Of a stretch of 64,000 nucleotides of DNA, positions 8,702-17,677 are shown in pieces (position 1 is the stretch's first letter; every line of letters starts with the position of its first letter). This DNA is from Sphingobacterium olei. GTDB lineage: Bacteria; Bacteroidota; Bacteroidia; Sphingobacteriales; Sphingobacteriaceae. The stretch lies in assembly GCF_005048855.1 (NCBI RefSeq), contig NZ_SUME01000011.1:62001-126000 (forward strand). The letters are read 5' to 3'. Made by a program: the position numbers and the translations under genes. Under the pieces are notes generated by a model, which did not search any database, had not been told where the DNA came from, and saw only the letters and a program-made list of their open reading frames with translations.

Positions 8702-9436
8702 TTAAGCCGAAGTAAAGAGTAGTTTGTAGGCCGCCAGTACCAACACGGTTGCTAAAACGTATTTTAATATTTCCTGGTTAAATTTTTTAGATCCTAAATA
8801 AGCTCCCAGTAAGCCTCCTGTGAATGCAACCACAATATATAAAATCATATTGGAAGTCAACGAAATTCCTTGTGTTAGCATGCCGCCCAACCCGGCTAGC
8901 GAATTTACAAAAATAAAGGCAGCGCTAATAGCCGCAGTTTGTTTTTGGTTGGTCCATAACAACAAAATCAAAATGGGTGAAAGTATGATCCCTCCGCCAA
9001 TTCCAATCATTCCAGACAGCAAGCCTATGATCGTTCCCAAAAGAATCGAGATCCACTTTATGGGTCTAACCAAACGGTCATCCCCTACATTCCTAAAAAA
9101 GAAAAAGCGGATGATGGGCAGCAGTAACAAAATACCTAGTATTTTTTTATAGATGTAATCGTCAATGGACAACATACCACCTAAAAATGCAAAGGGTATC
9201 GAAGCAAGTGCTATGGGAATAAAAATATCCCTCTTAAAATGATGCCCGCGATAATATTGAATAAAAGAGGTAAGCGACACAAATAAATTCAAAAAGAGTG
9301 CAGTAGGTTTCATTTCTTGGGGGGCTATGCCATACAACGCCATCAAAGCCAAATAACCACTTGCCCCACCATGTCCGACCGCTGCGTACAAAAAAGCAAC
9401 GATAAATAAGATAAGATAAAATAATTCGGTTTCCAT
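8702..9436 (-). CDS. TSUP-family (TauE/SafE) membrane permease
   Basis: 244 residues with about eight hydrophobic segments arranged as two similar halves. 'AAVGHGGASGYLALMALYG' near residue 20-37 and 'GMIGIGGGIILSPILIL' around residue 140-157 are the paired glycine-rich loops of the TauE/SafE family. Members move sulfite, sulfonates, sulfolactate or other small anions. The gene lies within the molybdenum cofactor operon, 5 bases after mocA-moeA, so it may move a sulfur- or molybdenum-linked anion. No ModABC molybdate importer is present in the window. Substrate is not readable from the sequence. Confidence 0.88.
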   Translation of the reverse strand: METELFYLILFIVAFLYAAVGHGGASGYLALMALYGIAPQEMKPTALFLNLFVSLTSFIQYYRGHHFKRDIFIPIALASIPFAFLGGMLSIDDYIYKKILGILLLLPIIRFFFFRNVGDDRLVRPIKWISILLGTIIGLLSGMIGIGGGIILSPILILLLWTNQKQTAAISAAFIFVNSLAGLGGMLTQGISLTSNMILYIVVAFTGGLLGAYLGSKKFNQEILKYVLATVLVLAAYKLLFTSA

Positions 9437-9441
9437 AGCCT

Positions 9442-11205
9442 TTAGGACAATAAGATTACCTGTACTACGTCCCCCACTTTAGCCCCCGCTGATGCCTCTT
9501 CCAAGACAAGCAAACAATTGGCTTGGGCATAGGACTGCAAGCGATAAGACTCTTGTGCATGTAACGGCGATACCTTACCATCTTTTAAATGTGCTTTAAT
9601 AAAATAGGTCAAGCCGACATTTTTACTGTAATCAGCTGTCGTAATGGCCGAAATAGTCGTCAATGAATCAGGCCTTTGCATGATCTGATCGATGGCAGGC
9701 AGTACGTACAAATACAAACAGGTTAACGCGGAAGAAGGATTTCCGGGTAAACCGAACACCATTTTCCCTTCCTTTGTTCCAAAAAAAAGCGGTTTCCCGG
9801 GCTTCTGTTTCACCTTATGAAAGTGTGGTTGCACCCCTTCTCTTAACGCGGTTTGAACGACAAAATCATACTCACCGACACTCACACCGCCCACCAACAA
9901 GACCATATCCGACTCCTGCAATGCTTCCGCCAGTACAGCTTTCAATTTATCTGGATCATCTTGGGAGTGGTATACGTTAACCGCTACAACTCCAGCTTTT
10001 TTTAAAGCGGCATGAAGCTGCAACGAATTAGACTCATAAACTTGTCCAAAAGAGAGTGGTTTGCCGAGTTCTTGCAGTTCGTCACCGGTCAAAATGATGG
10101 CAATTTTCGGGGGTTCAAAAATCAGGACTTCTTGGCATCCTATTCCCGCCAGAAATCCAATAGCGGCAGGTGTCATTAAAGTGCCTGCTGCAAGGGCTAA
10201 TGTCCCCTTCTGAGCTTCACTTCCTTTTTGCCGCACATTCGAACCCATTGCAAGATGATCATCTGTGATCGTTATCCAATCGCCGTCACGCTTCACCTTC
10301 TCCTGCATGACGACCGTATCTGCATCCTCCGGCAACGGGGCCCCTGTAAAAATACGTATAGCATTTCCAGATATCAATTTTTCAACAAACGGCTGTCCAG
10401 CACGCATCTCGCCTACCACATTCAAGGTTTTAAGCCTGTCTTCGAACTTGATGGCATAGCCGTCCATAGCCGACTGTCTAAAATGCGGAATATCGAGGTT
10501 TGATACAATGGACTCTGCGACGGTATATCCGCCGGCATTTCTTATATTTCTAATTCCCTTGGATCCATTTGTACAATTGTTTTTAATAATCTCCCGTGCT
10601 ACAGACACAGAAACCATTTGATGCCATAAATGATTTAAGTCTTTTGGTCTGTCAATATCAACACCCCCTAGATCAAATGGAATGGTAGCCAGGTCATCGT
10701 TATGTTGTTCCACTATTTTTTTAGCACCCTGATCACCATGAAGTGTAAGCAACATCTCAAAATATGATTTGCTAAAAAGGACAGGAACACCTACTGTGTC
10801 CGCATAGGTCGAAGCTACTATTCCTTTACCTATCTCAGACTGGCGCACGAATAATTGGGTGAAGTTTTCTTCGGATATATACGGTTGATCGCATACAGAG
10901 AAGATACAACTCTTTACACCGGGATTTTCAATCAATAGCTGTGTTATTCCTCTATTAATGGAAGATGCCATTCCTGTTGACCAATCCGTATTATAACAGA
11001 CAGCTACATCCTTTCCTGCAAGTGTTGCGGTAATCTCTTCAGCATGCGCCCCAACAACAACGACAACACGTGCAGGCTGACTTGCTAAAGCTTGCTCTAC
11101 AACATGCATTAATAATGTTTTTCCCTGATACTCCAGAAGTTGTTTAGCGGTTCCCAGTCGTGAGGAACTACCGGCAGCTAAAATTATTATTCCTGTATCC
11201 TTCAT
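9442..11205 (-). CDS. moeA: Fusion of MocA-like nucleotidyltransferase and MoeA molybdopterin molybdotransferase
   Basis: 587 residues in one frame. Residues 1-192 are a MocA-type NTP transferase: 'IILAAGSSSRLGTAKQLL' (7-24), 'NTDWSTGMASSI', 'CDQPYI' (105-110), 'GDQGAKKIV' and 'DIDRPKDL', which point to cytidylylation of molybdenum cofactor. Residues about 198-587 are MoeA, which inserts molybdate into adenylylated molybdopterin: 'RQSAMDGYAI' (243-252), 'TGDELQELG', 'YESNS', 'LVGGVSVGEYDF', 'KQKPGKPLFFG', 'GLPGNPSS' and a C-terminal beta domain. The start codon shares one base with the moaA stop (TAATG). Fusing the last two steps would channel the cofactor toward the MCD form used by xanthine-oxidase-family enzymes such as the one encoded upstream. 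Confidence 0.93.
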   Translation of the reverse strand: MKDTGIIILAAGSSSRLGTAKQLLEYQGKTLLMHVVEQALASQPARVVVVVGAHAEEITATLAGKDVAVCYNTDWSTGMASSINRGITQLLIENPGVKSCIFSVCDQPYISEENFTQLFVRQSEIGKGIVASTYADTVGVPVLFSKSYFEMLLTLHGDQGAKKIVEQHNDDLATIPFDLGGVDIDRPKDLNHLWHQMVSVSVAREIIKNNCTNGSKGIRNIRNAGGYTVAESIVSNLDIPHFRQSAMDGYAIKFEDRLKTLNVVGEMRAGQPFVEKLISGNAIRIFTGAPLPEDADTVVMQEKVKRDGDWITITDDHLAMGSNVRQKGSEAQKGTLALAAGTLMTPAAIGFLAGIGCQEVLIFEPPKIAIILTGDELQELGKPLSFGQVYESNSLQLHAALKKAGVVAVNVYHSQDDPDKLKAVLAEALQESDMVLLVGGVSVGEYDFVVQTALREGVQPHFHKVKQKPGKPLFFGTKEGKMVFGLPGNPSSALTCLYLYVLPAIDQIMQRPDSLTTISAITTADYSKNVGLTYFIKAHLKDGKVSPLHAQESYRLQSYAQANCLLVLEEASAGAKVGDVVQVILLS

Positions 11206-12185
11206 TACCCTCCAATGGTTATCATGCTTCTATTTTCGAGTTTATCGGCATCTATCTGCATATAGTCTTTCTCCAATTGTCCACCCAAAGCATACGCCTT
11301 TGACGTTATATTAGCCTCTATAAGTGGTATTATTGGTTCCCCTCGACGAAAGGCACTTAATAAATCAGTCTCCTGGGTAGAAAATAGACAATTTTTTAAT
11401 TTTCCATCGGCTGTCAGTCGGATACGGTTACAGCCTGCACAAAATGGTTCACTCATCGTACTGATTACGGCAAAGGATCCTTGGTGGCCTGCTATTCCGA
11501 ATCGTTTGGCGGTATCATGTATATCCCCTATTTGTGCATGAATAGTATAGCGCCGTTGAATCACTTCCTTTATTTCATTTAATGTAAATACCTGATTACT
11601 GGTCCATTTATTACCGCTAAAAGGCATAAATTCAATAAAGCGTACTTCCAAAGGTAATTCTTTTGTAAGGCCAACGAAATCCAAAATTTCATCGTCATTC
11701 AATCCTTTCATCACGACGACATTTAGTTTACAGGGAATACCTTCGTTTAATAAGAGATCAATATTTGAGCGGACTTTTTCAAAGAGATTACGCCCCGTTA
11801 TTTTGTGAAACTTCTGTGCGTTAAGAGTATCTAAGCTAATGTTTATGCTGCTAAAATTTGCGGCTTTGATCATGGGTAATAAGGCATCTGTACGCACACC
11901 GTTGGTTGTACACGTAAGTTGAACCGGCAACGGCGCTAAGCCCGCCAAAATTTTATCGGCATCCTTTCTAACGAAGGGCTCTCCACCTGTAAGGCGTATC
12001 TTAGTGATTCCCTGTTCTACGAATGTCTGGGCAATTTCTACAATCTCATGGGGCTGCATTAGCTTTGAAGGCGGTGCAAATGCGTACTCTTGCTCAGGCA
12101 TACAGTAAAAACAACGCAAATTACAATTGTCGGTAAGCGATATGCGGAGATAGGTATGTTGGCGGCCAAATTTGTCAAAAAGCAT
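11205..12185 (-). CDS. moaA: GTP 3',8-cyclase MoaA (radical SAM)
   Basis: 326 residues, normal length. MoaA converts GTP to the cyclic intermediate that MoaC turns into cyclic pyranopterin monophosphate. The N-terminal radical-SAM cluster ligands are Cys21, Cys25 and Cys28 in 'CNLRCFYCMP'; 'LTGGEPFVRKD' binds S-adenosylmethionine; the C-terminal [4Fe-4S] ligands are Cys249, Cys252 and Cys266 in 'CAGCNRIRLTADGKLKNC'. The protein ends in Gly-Gly, as functional MoaA proteins do. It lies 8 bases after xdhC and overlaps the mocA-moeA start by one base. Confidence 0.97.
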   Translation of the reverse strand: MLFDKFGRQHTYLRISLTDNCNLRCFYCMPEQEYAFAPPSKLMQPHEIVEIAQTFVEQGITKIRLTGGEPFVRKDADKILAGLAPLPVQLTCTTNGVRTDALLPMIKAANFSSINISLDTLNAQKFHKITGRNLFEKVRSNIDLLLNEGIPCKLNVVVMKGLNDDEILDFVGLTKELPLEVRFIEFMPFSGNKWTSNQVFTLNEIKEVIQRRYTIHAQIGDIHDTAKRFGIAGHQGSFAVISTMSEPFCAGCNRIRLTADGKLKNCLFSTQETDLLSAFRRGEPIIPLIEANITSKAYALGGQLEKDYMQIDADKLENRSMITIGG

Positions 12186-12193
12186 AGTTATAA

Positions 12194-13324
12194 TTAAATA
12201 ATTGGAATATTCTGGTGCATCTTTTCGGTCCGGTTTCGAAGCGAGTTTAATGATCGCTGCTGAAGTACGGATTTTATTTCGGCCGTTATGGCAAGTGCAA
12301 TCTCTGCAGATGTTTCTGCACCAATATCTAATCCCACTGGCCCATACATCTTGCTTAATTGTTTTTCACCTAGCACAAGGTCTTCCCTTTGTAATTCATC
12401 TACCATGCGTTGAAAACGTTTTTTAGGTCCCAATAGCCCGATATACACACAGTTGCTTGTGGCAAGTTGTTTTAATATTGCTTTGTCATAGTTATAATTA
12501 TGTGACATCAGCACTACGGCCGTGTATTCATCGGTGGTGACATATTGCTGGAAAGCGTCCGAAGAAGCAACTACTATCTGTTTGGCGTAAGGGAATCGTC
12601 TGTCTGTCGCGTGGCTATTACGTCCGTCGACGATACAGACATCCCAGCCGATAAGGGAAGCTATTTGGGCTAATGGCTGTGCATCGTTGCCGGCTCCCAC
12701 AAGCACAAGCTGAATTGTAGGCAAGCAATATTCCAATAGCACTTCGTATGTTGTCTGATTCCGCTCTATTGCCGAGCGTAAGCTCCGTTGACGCTCAAAC
12801 ACCTGTTGGATGGAATTGGTTAACTCGGATATGGAGACAAGGTTATTTTCTTTTAGCATCACTTCGTTCCCTACCTGTACACAACATGTCCCCAGTTGTT
12901 CAGCATGACGATCTAAGGAACACACCGTGACTACCGCAGAAGCGATACGTTTATCAAGAAGCTTTTCTAATAATGCAATGGGATTTTGCGGGTTGGTTGG
13001 ATCAATGTATTCAAATAGGATATGAACAACACCATTACAACCTAACTGTATTGCCATGCTCAAATCATCATCCTTAGAGGTATCATAAGTCACCAATTTA
13101 TTGGTACGCTGGTTCAGCGCTAGCATTGCCCTACGGAGCGCATCACCTTCTAAACAGCCTCCACTAATAGCTCCTGTCATTTCACCATATTCCGACACCA
13201 GCATCCGTGCACCAGGCATACGATACGACGACCCATCTACCTTTACCACAGTAGCTAAAACAGTCCTGGTATGGATCTGTTCGGCTTGGCGGTACGCTTC
13301 AATAATGCCCCGTAATTCACTCAT
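12194..13324 (-). CDS. xdhC: XdhC/CoxI-family molybdo-enzyme maturation factor
   Basis: 376 residues. The N-terminal XdhC_CoxI domain has 'TVVKVDGSSYRMPGARMLV' (about 25-43) and 'GAISGGCLEGD' (51-61); the C-terminal Rossmann domain (about 205-345) has 'VLVGAGNDAQPLA' and 'LMSHNYNYD', then 'GLDIGAETSAEIALAI'. XdhC proteins bind molybdenum cofactor, promote its sulfuration and load it into xanthine-oxidase-family enzymes. The gene sits between the enzyme genes (73 bases from paoC) and the cofactor genes (8 bases to moaA), as expected for a dedicated chaperone. Confidence 0.93.
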   Translation of the reverse strand: MSELRGIIEAYRQAEQIHTRTVLATVVKVDGSSYRMPGARMLVSEYGEMTGAISGGCLEGDALRRAMLALNQRTNKLVTYDTSKDDDLSMAIQLGCNGVVHILFEYIDPTNPQNPIALLEKLLDKRIASAVVTVCSLDRHAEQLGTCCVQVGNEVMLKENNLVSISELTNSIQQVFERQRSLRSAIERNQTTYEVLLEYCLPTIQLVLVGAGNDAQPLAQIASLIGWDVCIVDGRNSHATDRRFPYAKQIVVASSDAFQQYVTTDEYTAVVLMSHNYNYDKAILKQLATSNCVYIGLLGPKKRFQRMVDELQREDLVLGEKQLSKMYGPVGLDIGAETSAEIALAITAEIKSVLQQRSLNSLRNRTEKMHQNIPII

Positions 13325-13397
13325 CGTACAACTCTATATTAATTTCAAAATAATATACATAAATTTATTATCTAAAATCAAAACATTCATTTTAATT

Positions 13398-15605
13398 TTA
13401 ACCTACTATCGTATCCGGCGTAATTGGCAGATTGCGCAATCTTTTGCCTGTCGCATGATAAATTGCATTAGCAATAGCGGCAGCTGTACCTATTATACCG
13501 ACTTCGCCCAAACCTTTGGCACCTGTGGGATTAATATAGGGATCGGGCTTACCTATAAAATGCACATCAATCATTGGGGCATCTGCATTTACTGGAAAAT
13601 GATAGCCCGCTAAGTCGTCCCCTATCAATCCACCTATTTTAGCATCAATCAGTTTTTCCTCCATCAATGCCATTCCAATTCCGCCGACTGCGGCACCTGA
13701 CATTTGATTGGCAGCAGCTTTTTCGTTCACTATTTTGCCGCCATCGGCAATACATACTAATTTTTCGATCTTGACCTTACCTGTCTTAACATTCACCCGA
13801 ACTTGACAAAAATGAGCTGCAGAGGAACAGAACGCATATTTTTTACGCTCTTCTCCCGGTCCAGAAGTTGCTTCCACCACTACATTATCCAGCTTATTTT
13901 GTTCCCACAAGTCGGCGTAAGTGACTGTTTCATTTGGATTTTCTTTCCGTGAAATCCCTTTTCCGGACAAGAGAATGGCATCGGGAGAAAGATTTCTAAA
14001 ATCGATGTTGATTAAAGCCGCGTACTCGGCAAGTTTTAATTTCAATGCATTAGAAGCTTCTACGATGGCTCCACTTACGGACGACATCCCTGTACTGCCT
14101 CCTTGACTTGGCGCTGGAGGCAGGCTTGAATTACCCAGCTCAACCGTAATTTTATCTTGCGGAATTCCTGTCGTTTCATGAGCAATATTTTTCATCCCTG
14201 TACCTGTTCCGGTACCAATGTCTGTCATAGCCGTTTGAACGATAATACGTCCATCTGCCAACATTTTAATAGCTGCACTCGTTTTATTTCTTCCCGCGTT
14301 CCACATCCCCACAGCCATACCATACCCGATTTGCCAATCGCCATCTTTCATTGAATTAGGCATTGGACTTCGATTGTCCCAACCAATGTGTTTTGCCCCT
14401 ATACTGATGCATTCCAACAGATAATTGGACGACCATGGTAGTTTATTTTCTGGATGGTGTGTAGCTGCAATATTTTTGGATCGCAAGTCTACAGGATCCA
14501 TTTTCAGCTTATAGCTTAATTCATCAATGGCACATTCAATGGCGAAATCACCTGTGCAATCGCCTGGTCCACGCATCCAAGTTGCAGCACTTAGATTGAG
14601 CGGCACGAGTGCATCTTCCGTTTTTAAATTGTCAAAGTTGTAGATCAGGCGTGTAACACGCGTAATTTGATCCGAAAAACGTTCATAGAGCGAAGTTTCA
14701 TTTTTAGCCTGATGATGTATTCCCAAAAATTTTCCAGATGCATCTGCCCCGAGCTTGATTTTTTGCCAAGAAGCTGGACGGTACCCCGTACCGGTAAACA
14801 TCTGAGGTCTGGTCAACATCAGTTTGACAGGCCGACTAACCTGTTTCGCCGCCATTACCGTTGCCAATACATGTGGCCATACGCGCAGACCAGAACCAAA
14901 TCCACCGCCGACGAATTCGCTCACAACCTCCAGATTTTCTTTCTCTAAGTTAAATAAAGGGGCAATCACCTGCTGTACATTATTGACGCCCTGTGTTTTA
15001 TCATAAAGTTTTAAATGACGTTCACCTGTCCACTCCGCAATAGTGGCATGCATTTCCATAGGGTTATGCACTTCCGACTTGATGTTATATTCCTCTTCTA
15101 TCACATACGGTGCATTACGCCATGAATCGATTTGACCCCGCTCCCTACCCGCCTCCTGTAGGGGAATATTGTGGTGCACGGCATCAAAATCAACTTGGAA
15201 ACTCGCCGTATTATATTCTACCTCGATCAGCGTGGCGGCGTAGGTAGCATCTTCGAGTGTCTCTGCTATAACTAGCGCTATTGGCTGACCTTTAAAATAG
15301 ATTTTATCGGTATGAAAAATAGGTAGGCCAAAGCGAGATTGTTTTATTAAATCCTCCGTTGCAAAACCGGGAACATTCGGCTTTTGAAGATGTGTAACAA
15401 AGCCAACGACCCCCTTCACCTGTTGCGCTTTTGTTAAATCAATATTTTTTATCGAACCGCTCGGGATCGTACTGTCTACTAAAATGCCGTAACAAAGATT
15501 ATCAACTTTGTATTCCGCGGCATATTTACCTCCACCCGTCACTTTATCTACTGCCTCCACACGGCCTTCCGGTATTACTTTATTCTGTTTATCGAAGAAT
15601 CTCAT
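13398..15605 (-). CDS. paoC: Molybdenum-binding large subunit of a PaoABC-like aldehyde oxidoreductase
   Basis: 735 residues, close to Escherichia coli PaoC. The aldehyde oxidase/xanthine dehydrogenase a/b hammerhead domain is in the first ~110 residues ('VDKVTGGGKYAAEY'), followed by the molybdopterin-binding domain with 'EFVGGGFGSGLR', 'MRGPGDCTGDFAIE' and 'SQGGSTGMSSVSGA'. Glu701 in 'GLGEVG' is the family's catalytic base. It contains no Tat or Sec signal of its own, as expected if it travels to the periplasm with the Tat-bearing iron-sulfur subunit. It follows the FAD subunit by 65 bases. Aldehydes are the likely substrates; a xanthine or N-heterocycle dehydrogenase is the alternative. 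Confidence 0.9.
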   Translation of the reverse strand: MRFFDKQNKVIPEGRVEAVDKVTGGGKYAAEYKVDNLCYGILVDSTIPSGSIKNIDLTKAQQVKGVVGFVTHLQKPNVPGFATEDLIKQSRFGLPIFHTDKIYFKGQPIALVIAETLEDATYAATLIEVEYNTASFQVDFDAVHHNIPLQEAGRERGQIDSWRNAPYVIEEEYNIKSEVHNPMEMHATIAEWTGERHLKLYDKTQGVNNVQQVIAPLFNLEKENLEVVSEFVGGGFGSGLRVWPHVLATVMAAKQVSRPVKLMLTRPQMFTGTGYRPASWQKIKLGADASGKFLGIHHQAKNETSLYERFSDQITRVTRLIYNFDNLKTEDALVPLNLSAATWMRGPGDCTGDFAIECAIDELSYKLKMDPVDLRSKNIAATHHPENKLPWSSNYLLECISIGAKHIGWDNRSPMPNSMKDGDWQIGYGMAVGMWNAGRNKTSAAIKMLADGRIIVQTAMTDIGTGTGTGMKNIAHETTGIPQDKITVELGNSSLPPAPSQGGSTGMSSVSGAIVEASNALKLKLAEYAALINIDFRNLSPDAILLSGKGISRKENPNETVTYADLWEQNKLDNVVVEATSGPGEERKKYAFCSSAAHFCQVRVNVKTGKVKIEKLVCIADGGKIVNEKAAANQMSGAAVGGIGMALMEEKLIDAKIGGLIGDDLAGYHFPVNADAPMIDVHFIGKPDPYINPTGAKGLGEVGIIGTAAAIANAIYHATGKRLRNLPITPDTIVG

Positions 15606-15670
15606 TCTCTATTTTTTTATAGCAAACCCGATGCCCTTAGATTAGCAAGGAGCATGCTTATTTATACCCA

Positions 15671-16648
15671 TTAATCAAGTAAGCATTGCCCGAGAGCCGT
15701 CTCGACAGCTCCTCTCAACATATCTATTTTAAAACCATTGTGCGTCAATGGTTTTAAATCTTTAACTACAAGTTTAGCTGCTTCGCCGAAGGTTGAAGCT
15801 GTCGCTCTTTTACCTTTCAAAAACTGTTCTGCTTGAAGCCAGCGCCAAGGCTTATGTGCCACTCCTCCGGAGGCTAAGCGTGCTTCAATAATCCGGTCGC
15901 CATCCAAATGTAATGCCGCCGCTACCGAAACTAAGGCAAAAGCATAGGAATCGCGATCCCGAATCTTGAGATAGGCACAATTTTTACCAAAAAGATTTTC
16001 AGGTACTTCAATGGAAGTGATCAAGGCATGTTCAGGAAGATTGTTATCCAGATGTGGTGTGTTACCGGGTAAACGATGGAACTCTTGAAAAGGAATGACG
16101 GATTCTTTTTGGTCCTTACCAGTAATATGCACTTTTGCATTCAACGCTACCAATCCTACGCATAAATCTGACGGATGTACCGCCACACAATCTGCACTAT
16201 ACCCGACCACCGCGCTCATTCTATTGTGTCCATCGTAGGCACTACATCCCGAACCAGGTTTACGCTTATTACAAGCAGTCGTGACATCGTAAAAGTAGGG
16301 GCACCGCGTACGTTGCAGAAGATTTCCTGCCGTAGAAGCCATGTTTCGAATCTGCGGAGACGCTCCTGCGAGTACTGCCTTTGCGATTAAAGGAAAGTCC
16401 CGCAAAATCATAACATTTGTAGCCACCGTCGCATTGCGTGTCATCGCGCCTATTTGAATGGCCCTACCTTGGTTATCCACCTGACGACTTAAAGCATCGG
16501 TAATATCGAGTAACGTATCGGGCAACTGAATGTTTTTTTTCATCAGATCAACCAGATTGGTGCCCCCGGCAATGTATTGAACCTGTTCCTTTTTTTGTGA
16601 CACCGCATCCTTAGGATCTTTAGTTTTTATTAAATTAAATGGTTTCAT
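15671..16648 (-). CDS. paoB: FAD-binding subunit of a PaoABC-like aldehyde oxidoreductase
   Basis: 325 residues. The FAD_binding_5 domain has 'YIAGGTNLVDLMKKNI' (25-40) and 'ASTAGNLLQRTRCPYFY' (104-120), and the C-terminal part is the CO-dehydrogenase flavoprotein C domain. Cys116, Cys126, Cys135 and Cys154 form an inserted cysteine cluster ('CNKRKPGSGCSA'), which matches the extra [4Fe-4S] site of PaoB and related FAD subunits; ordinary xanthine dehydrogenase FAD subunits lack it. Its start overlaps the stop of the upstream gene by 4 bases (ATGA). It should pass electrons from the [2Fe-2S] subunit to an acceptor. Confidence 0.92.
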   Translation of the reverse strand: MKPFNLIKTKDPKDAVSQKKEQVQYIAGGTNLVDLMKKNIQLPDTLLDITDALSRQVDNQGRAIQIGAMTRNATVATNVMILRDFPLIAKAVLAGASPQIRNMASTAGNLLQRTRCPYFYDVTTACNKRKPGSGCSAYDGHNRMSAVVGYSADCVAVHPSDLCVGLVALNAKVHITGKDQKESVIPFQEFHRLPGNTPHLDNNLPEHALITSIEVPENLFGKNCAYLKIRDRDSYAFALVSVAAALHLDGDRIIEARLASGGVAHKPWRWLQAEQFLKGKRATASTFGEAAKLVVKDLKPLTHNGFKIDMLRGAVETALGQCLLD

Positions 16649-17238
16649 GATGTAGCAACTTTTTGAATAGATTCGACAATTCCATTATACGCTCCGCATC
16701 GGCACAGATTACCACTCATATGTTCCTTGATTTCAGTAACTGAATTGGCATGCCCTTCTTTGATACAGGCTATGGCAGACATAATTTGACCTGGTGTGCA
16801 ATAACCACATTGAAAACCATCGCAGACGATAAAAGCCTCTTGCATGGGGTGTAATTGGCCGTCATTGGCAATTCCTTCTATTGTAGTTACCTCTTTTCCG
16901 CTAACCATCGCCGATAAGGTAAGGCAGCTTAAGACACGTTCGCCATCCACATGTACGGTGCACGCTCCGCATTGGCCATGGTCGCAACCTTTCTTAGTAC
17001 CGGTTAAGGCTAAATTCTCCCGTAATAAATCCAGCAAGGTGGTCCGTGTATCCGAATCTAATGTGTAAGCCTTTTTATTTACAGAGATGGTTAAGGGAGC
17101 GGTCTTCTTTTGTATAACGATAAAGTCTTTGACCTGTTTATAAGCAGACTTTAAGGAAGCGGGAATTGCGGCCAATAAAGTCAATACTCCGGTTGTTTTT
17201 AAAAAAAATCGTCTACTTAATTTTTCATTCTTTGCCAT
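16645..17238 (-). CDS. paoA: [2Fe-2S] subunit of a PaoABC-like aldehyde oxidoreductase, Tat-exported
   Basis: 197 residues from the ATG at 17238 ('MAKNEK'); a start nine codons upstream at 17265 is possible. A twin-arginine signal 'SRRFFLK' (8-14) precedes a hydrophobic stretch, as in PaoA, so the folded complex is probably sent to the periplasm. The plant-type ferredoxin domain has Cys85, Cys90, Cys93 and Cys105 ('GCDHGQCGACTV'), and the helical [2Fe-2S]-binding domain has Cys144, Cys147, Cys179 and Cys181 ('CGYCTPGQ', 'LCRCGAY'). It is the first gene of the eleven-gene operon. Confidence 0.93.
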   Translation of the reverse strand: MAKNEKLSRRFFLKTTGVLTLLAAIPASLKSAYKQVKDFIVIQKKTAPLTISVNKKAYTLDSDTRTTLLDLLRENLALTGTKKGCDHGQCGACTVHVDGERVLSCLTLSAMVSGKEVTTIEGIANDGQLHPMQEAFIVCDGFQCGYCTPGQIMSAIACIKEGHANSVTEIKEHMSGNLCRCGAYNGIVESIQKVATS

Positions 17239-17677
17239 AATCGGATTTATTTTCACTCGTATCATATTGACTTATAGCCAATCTATCAATAATATGCTTA
17301 CCATAGAAACAACTAAAAAGGCATAAAGGTTTTTTACTACGTTTTTGCTGCATTCTGAAAAAGTAAAAACGCTCCCTCTCATCACCTGCTTTTAATGCTT
17401 TCAACTGTATTCCCTTTTTTCTTGATATACAAAGTACGTGATACCCTCACGCTTCTATGGTATACGGATTACTGAAATTACTACCAATATTACTGATTAC
17501 GATACATCTGCCGTTATTGTTATAGCAGAATACGTAATTTTGTTAAGATAAAAAATAAAAGTTACGAAACAGGTAGATTATACTCTATTCACTTGCCCAA
17601 GACAGGATTGCTAAACAGAACAATTTAGCAGGATGGCGATATCGCAAATGAGATGGACGATTTCAGCTTGTGTTAAA
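17239..17677. other. Intergenic stretch upstream of the aldehyde oxidoreductase operon
   Basis: About 440 bases with no convincing gene. Minus-strand promoters for the operon should lie here, but I see no clean TTTG-N19-TAnnTTTG pair in that orientation. On the plus strand there is a TAATTTTG box at 17535-17542, and a 7-base hairpin (TGCTAAA/TTTAGCA, 17609-17630). A plus-strand RNA running from near 17549 to the terminator at 17678-17713 is possible. I see no recognisable molybdenum cofactor riboswitch. Confidence 0.4.

Noticed and set aside
13101..13613. A 170-codon plus-strand frame opposite xdhC and paoC
   Set aside because: It overlaps two well-supported minus-strand genes, has no recognisable motif and no ribosome-binding or promoter context. 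It is a frame shadow.
17239..17677. A molybdenum cofactor riboswitch upstream of the operon
   Set aside because: No typical stem arrangement could be recognised. The stretch holds only a short hairpin and a plus-strand box, so no riboswitch is claimed.
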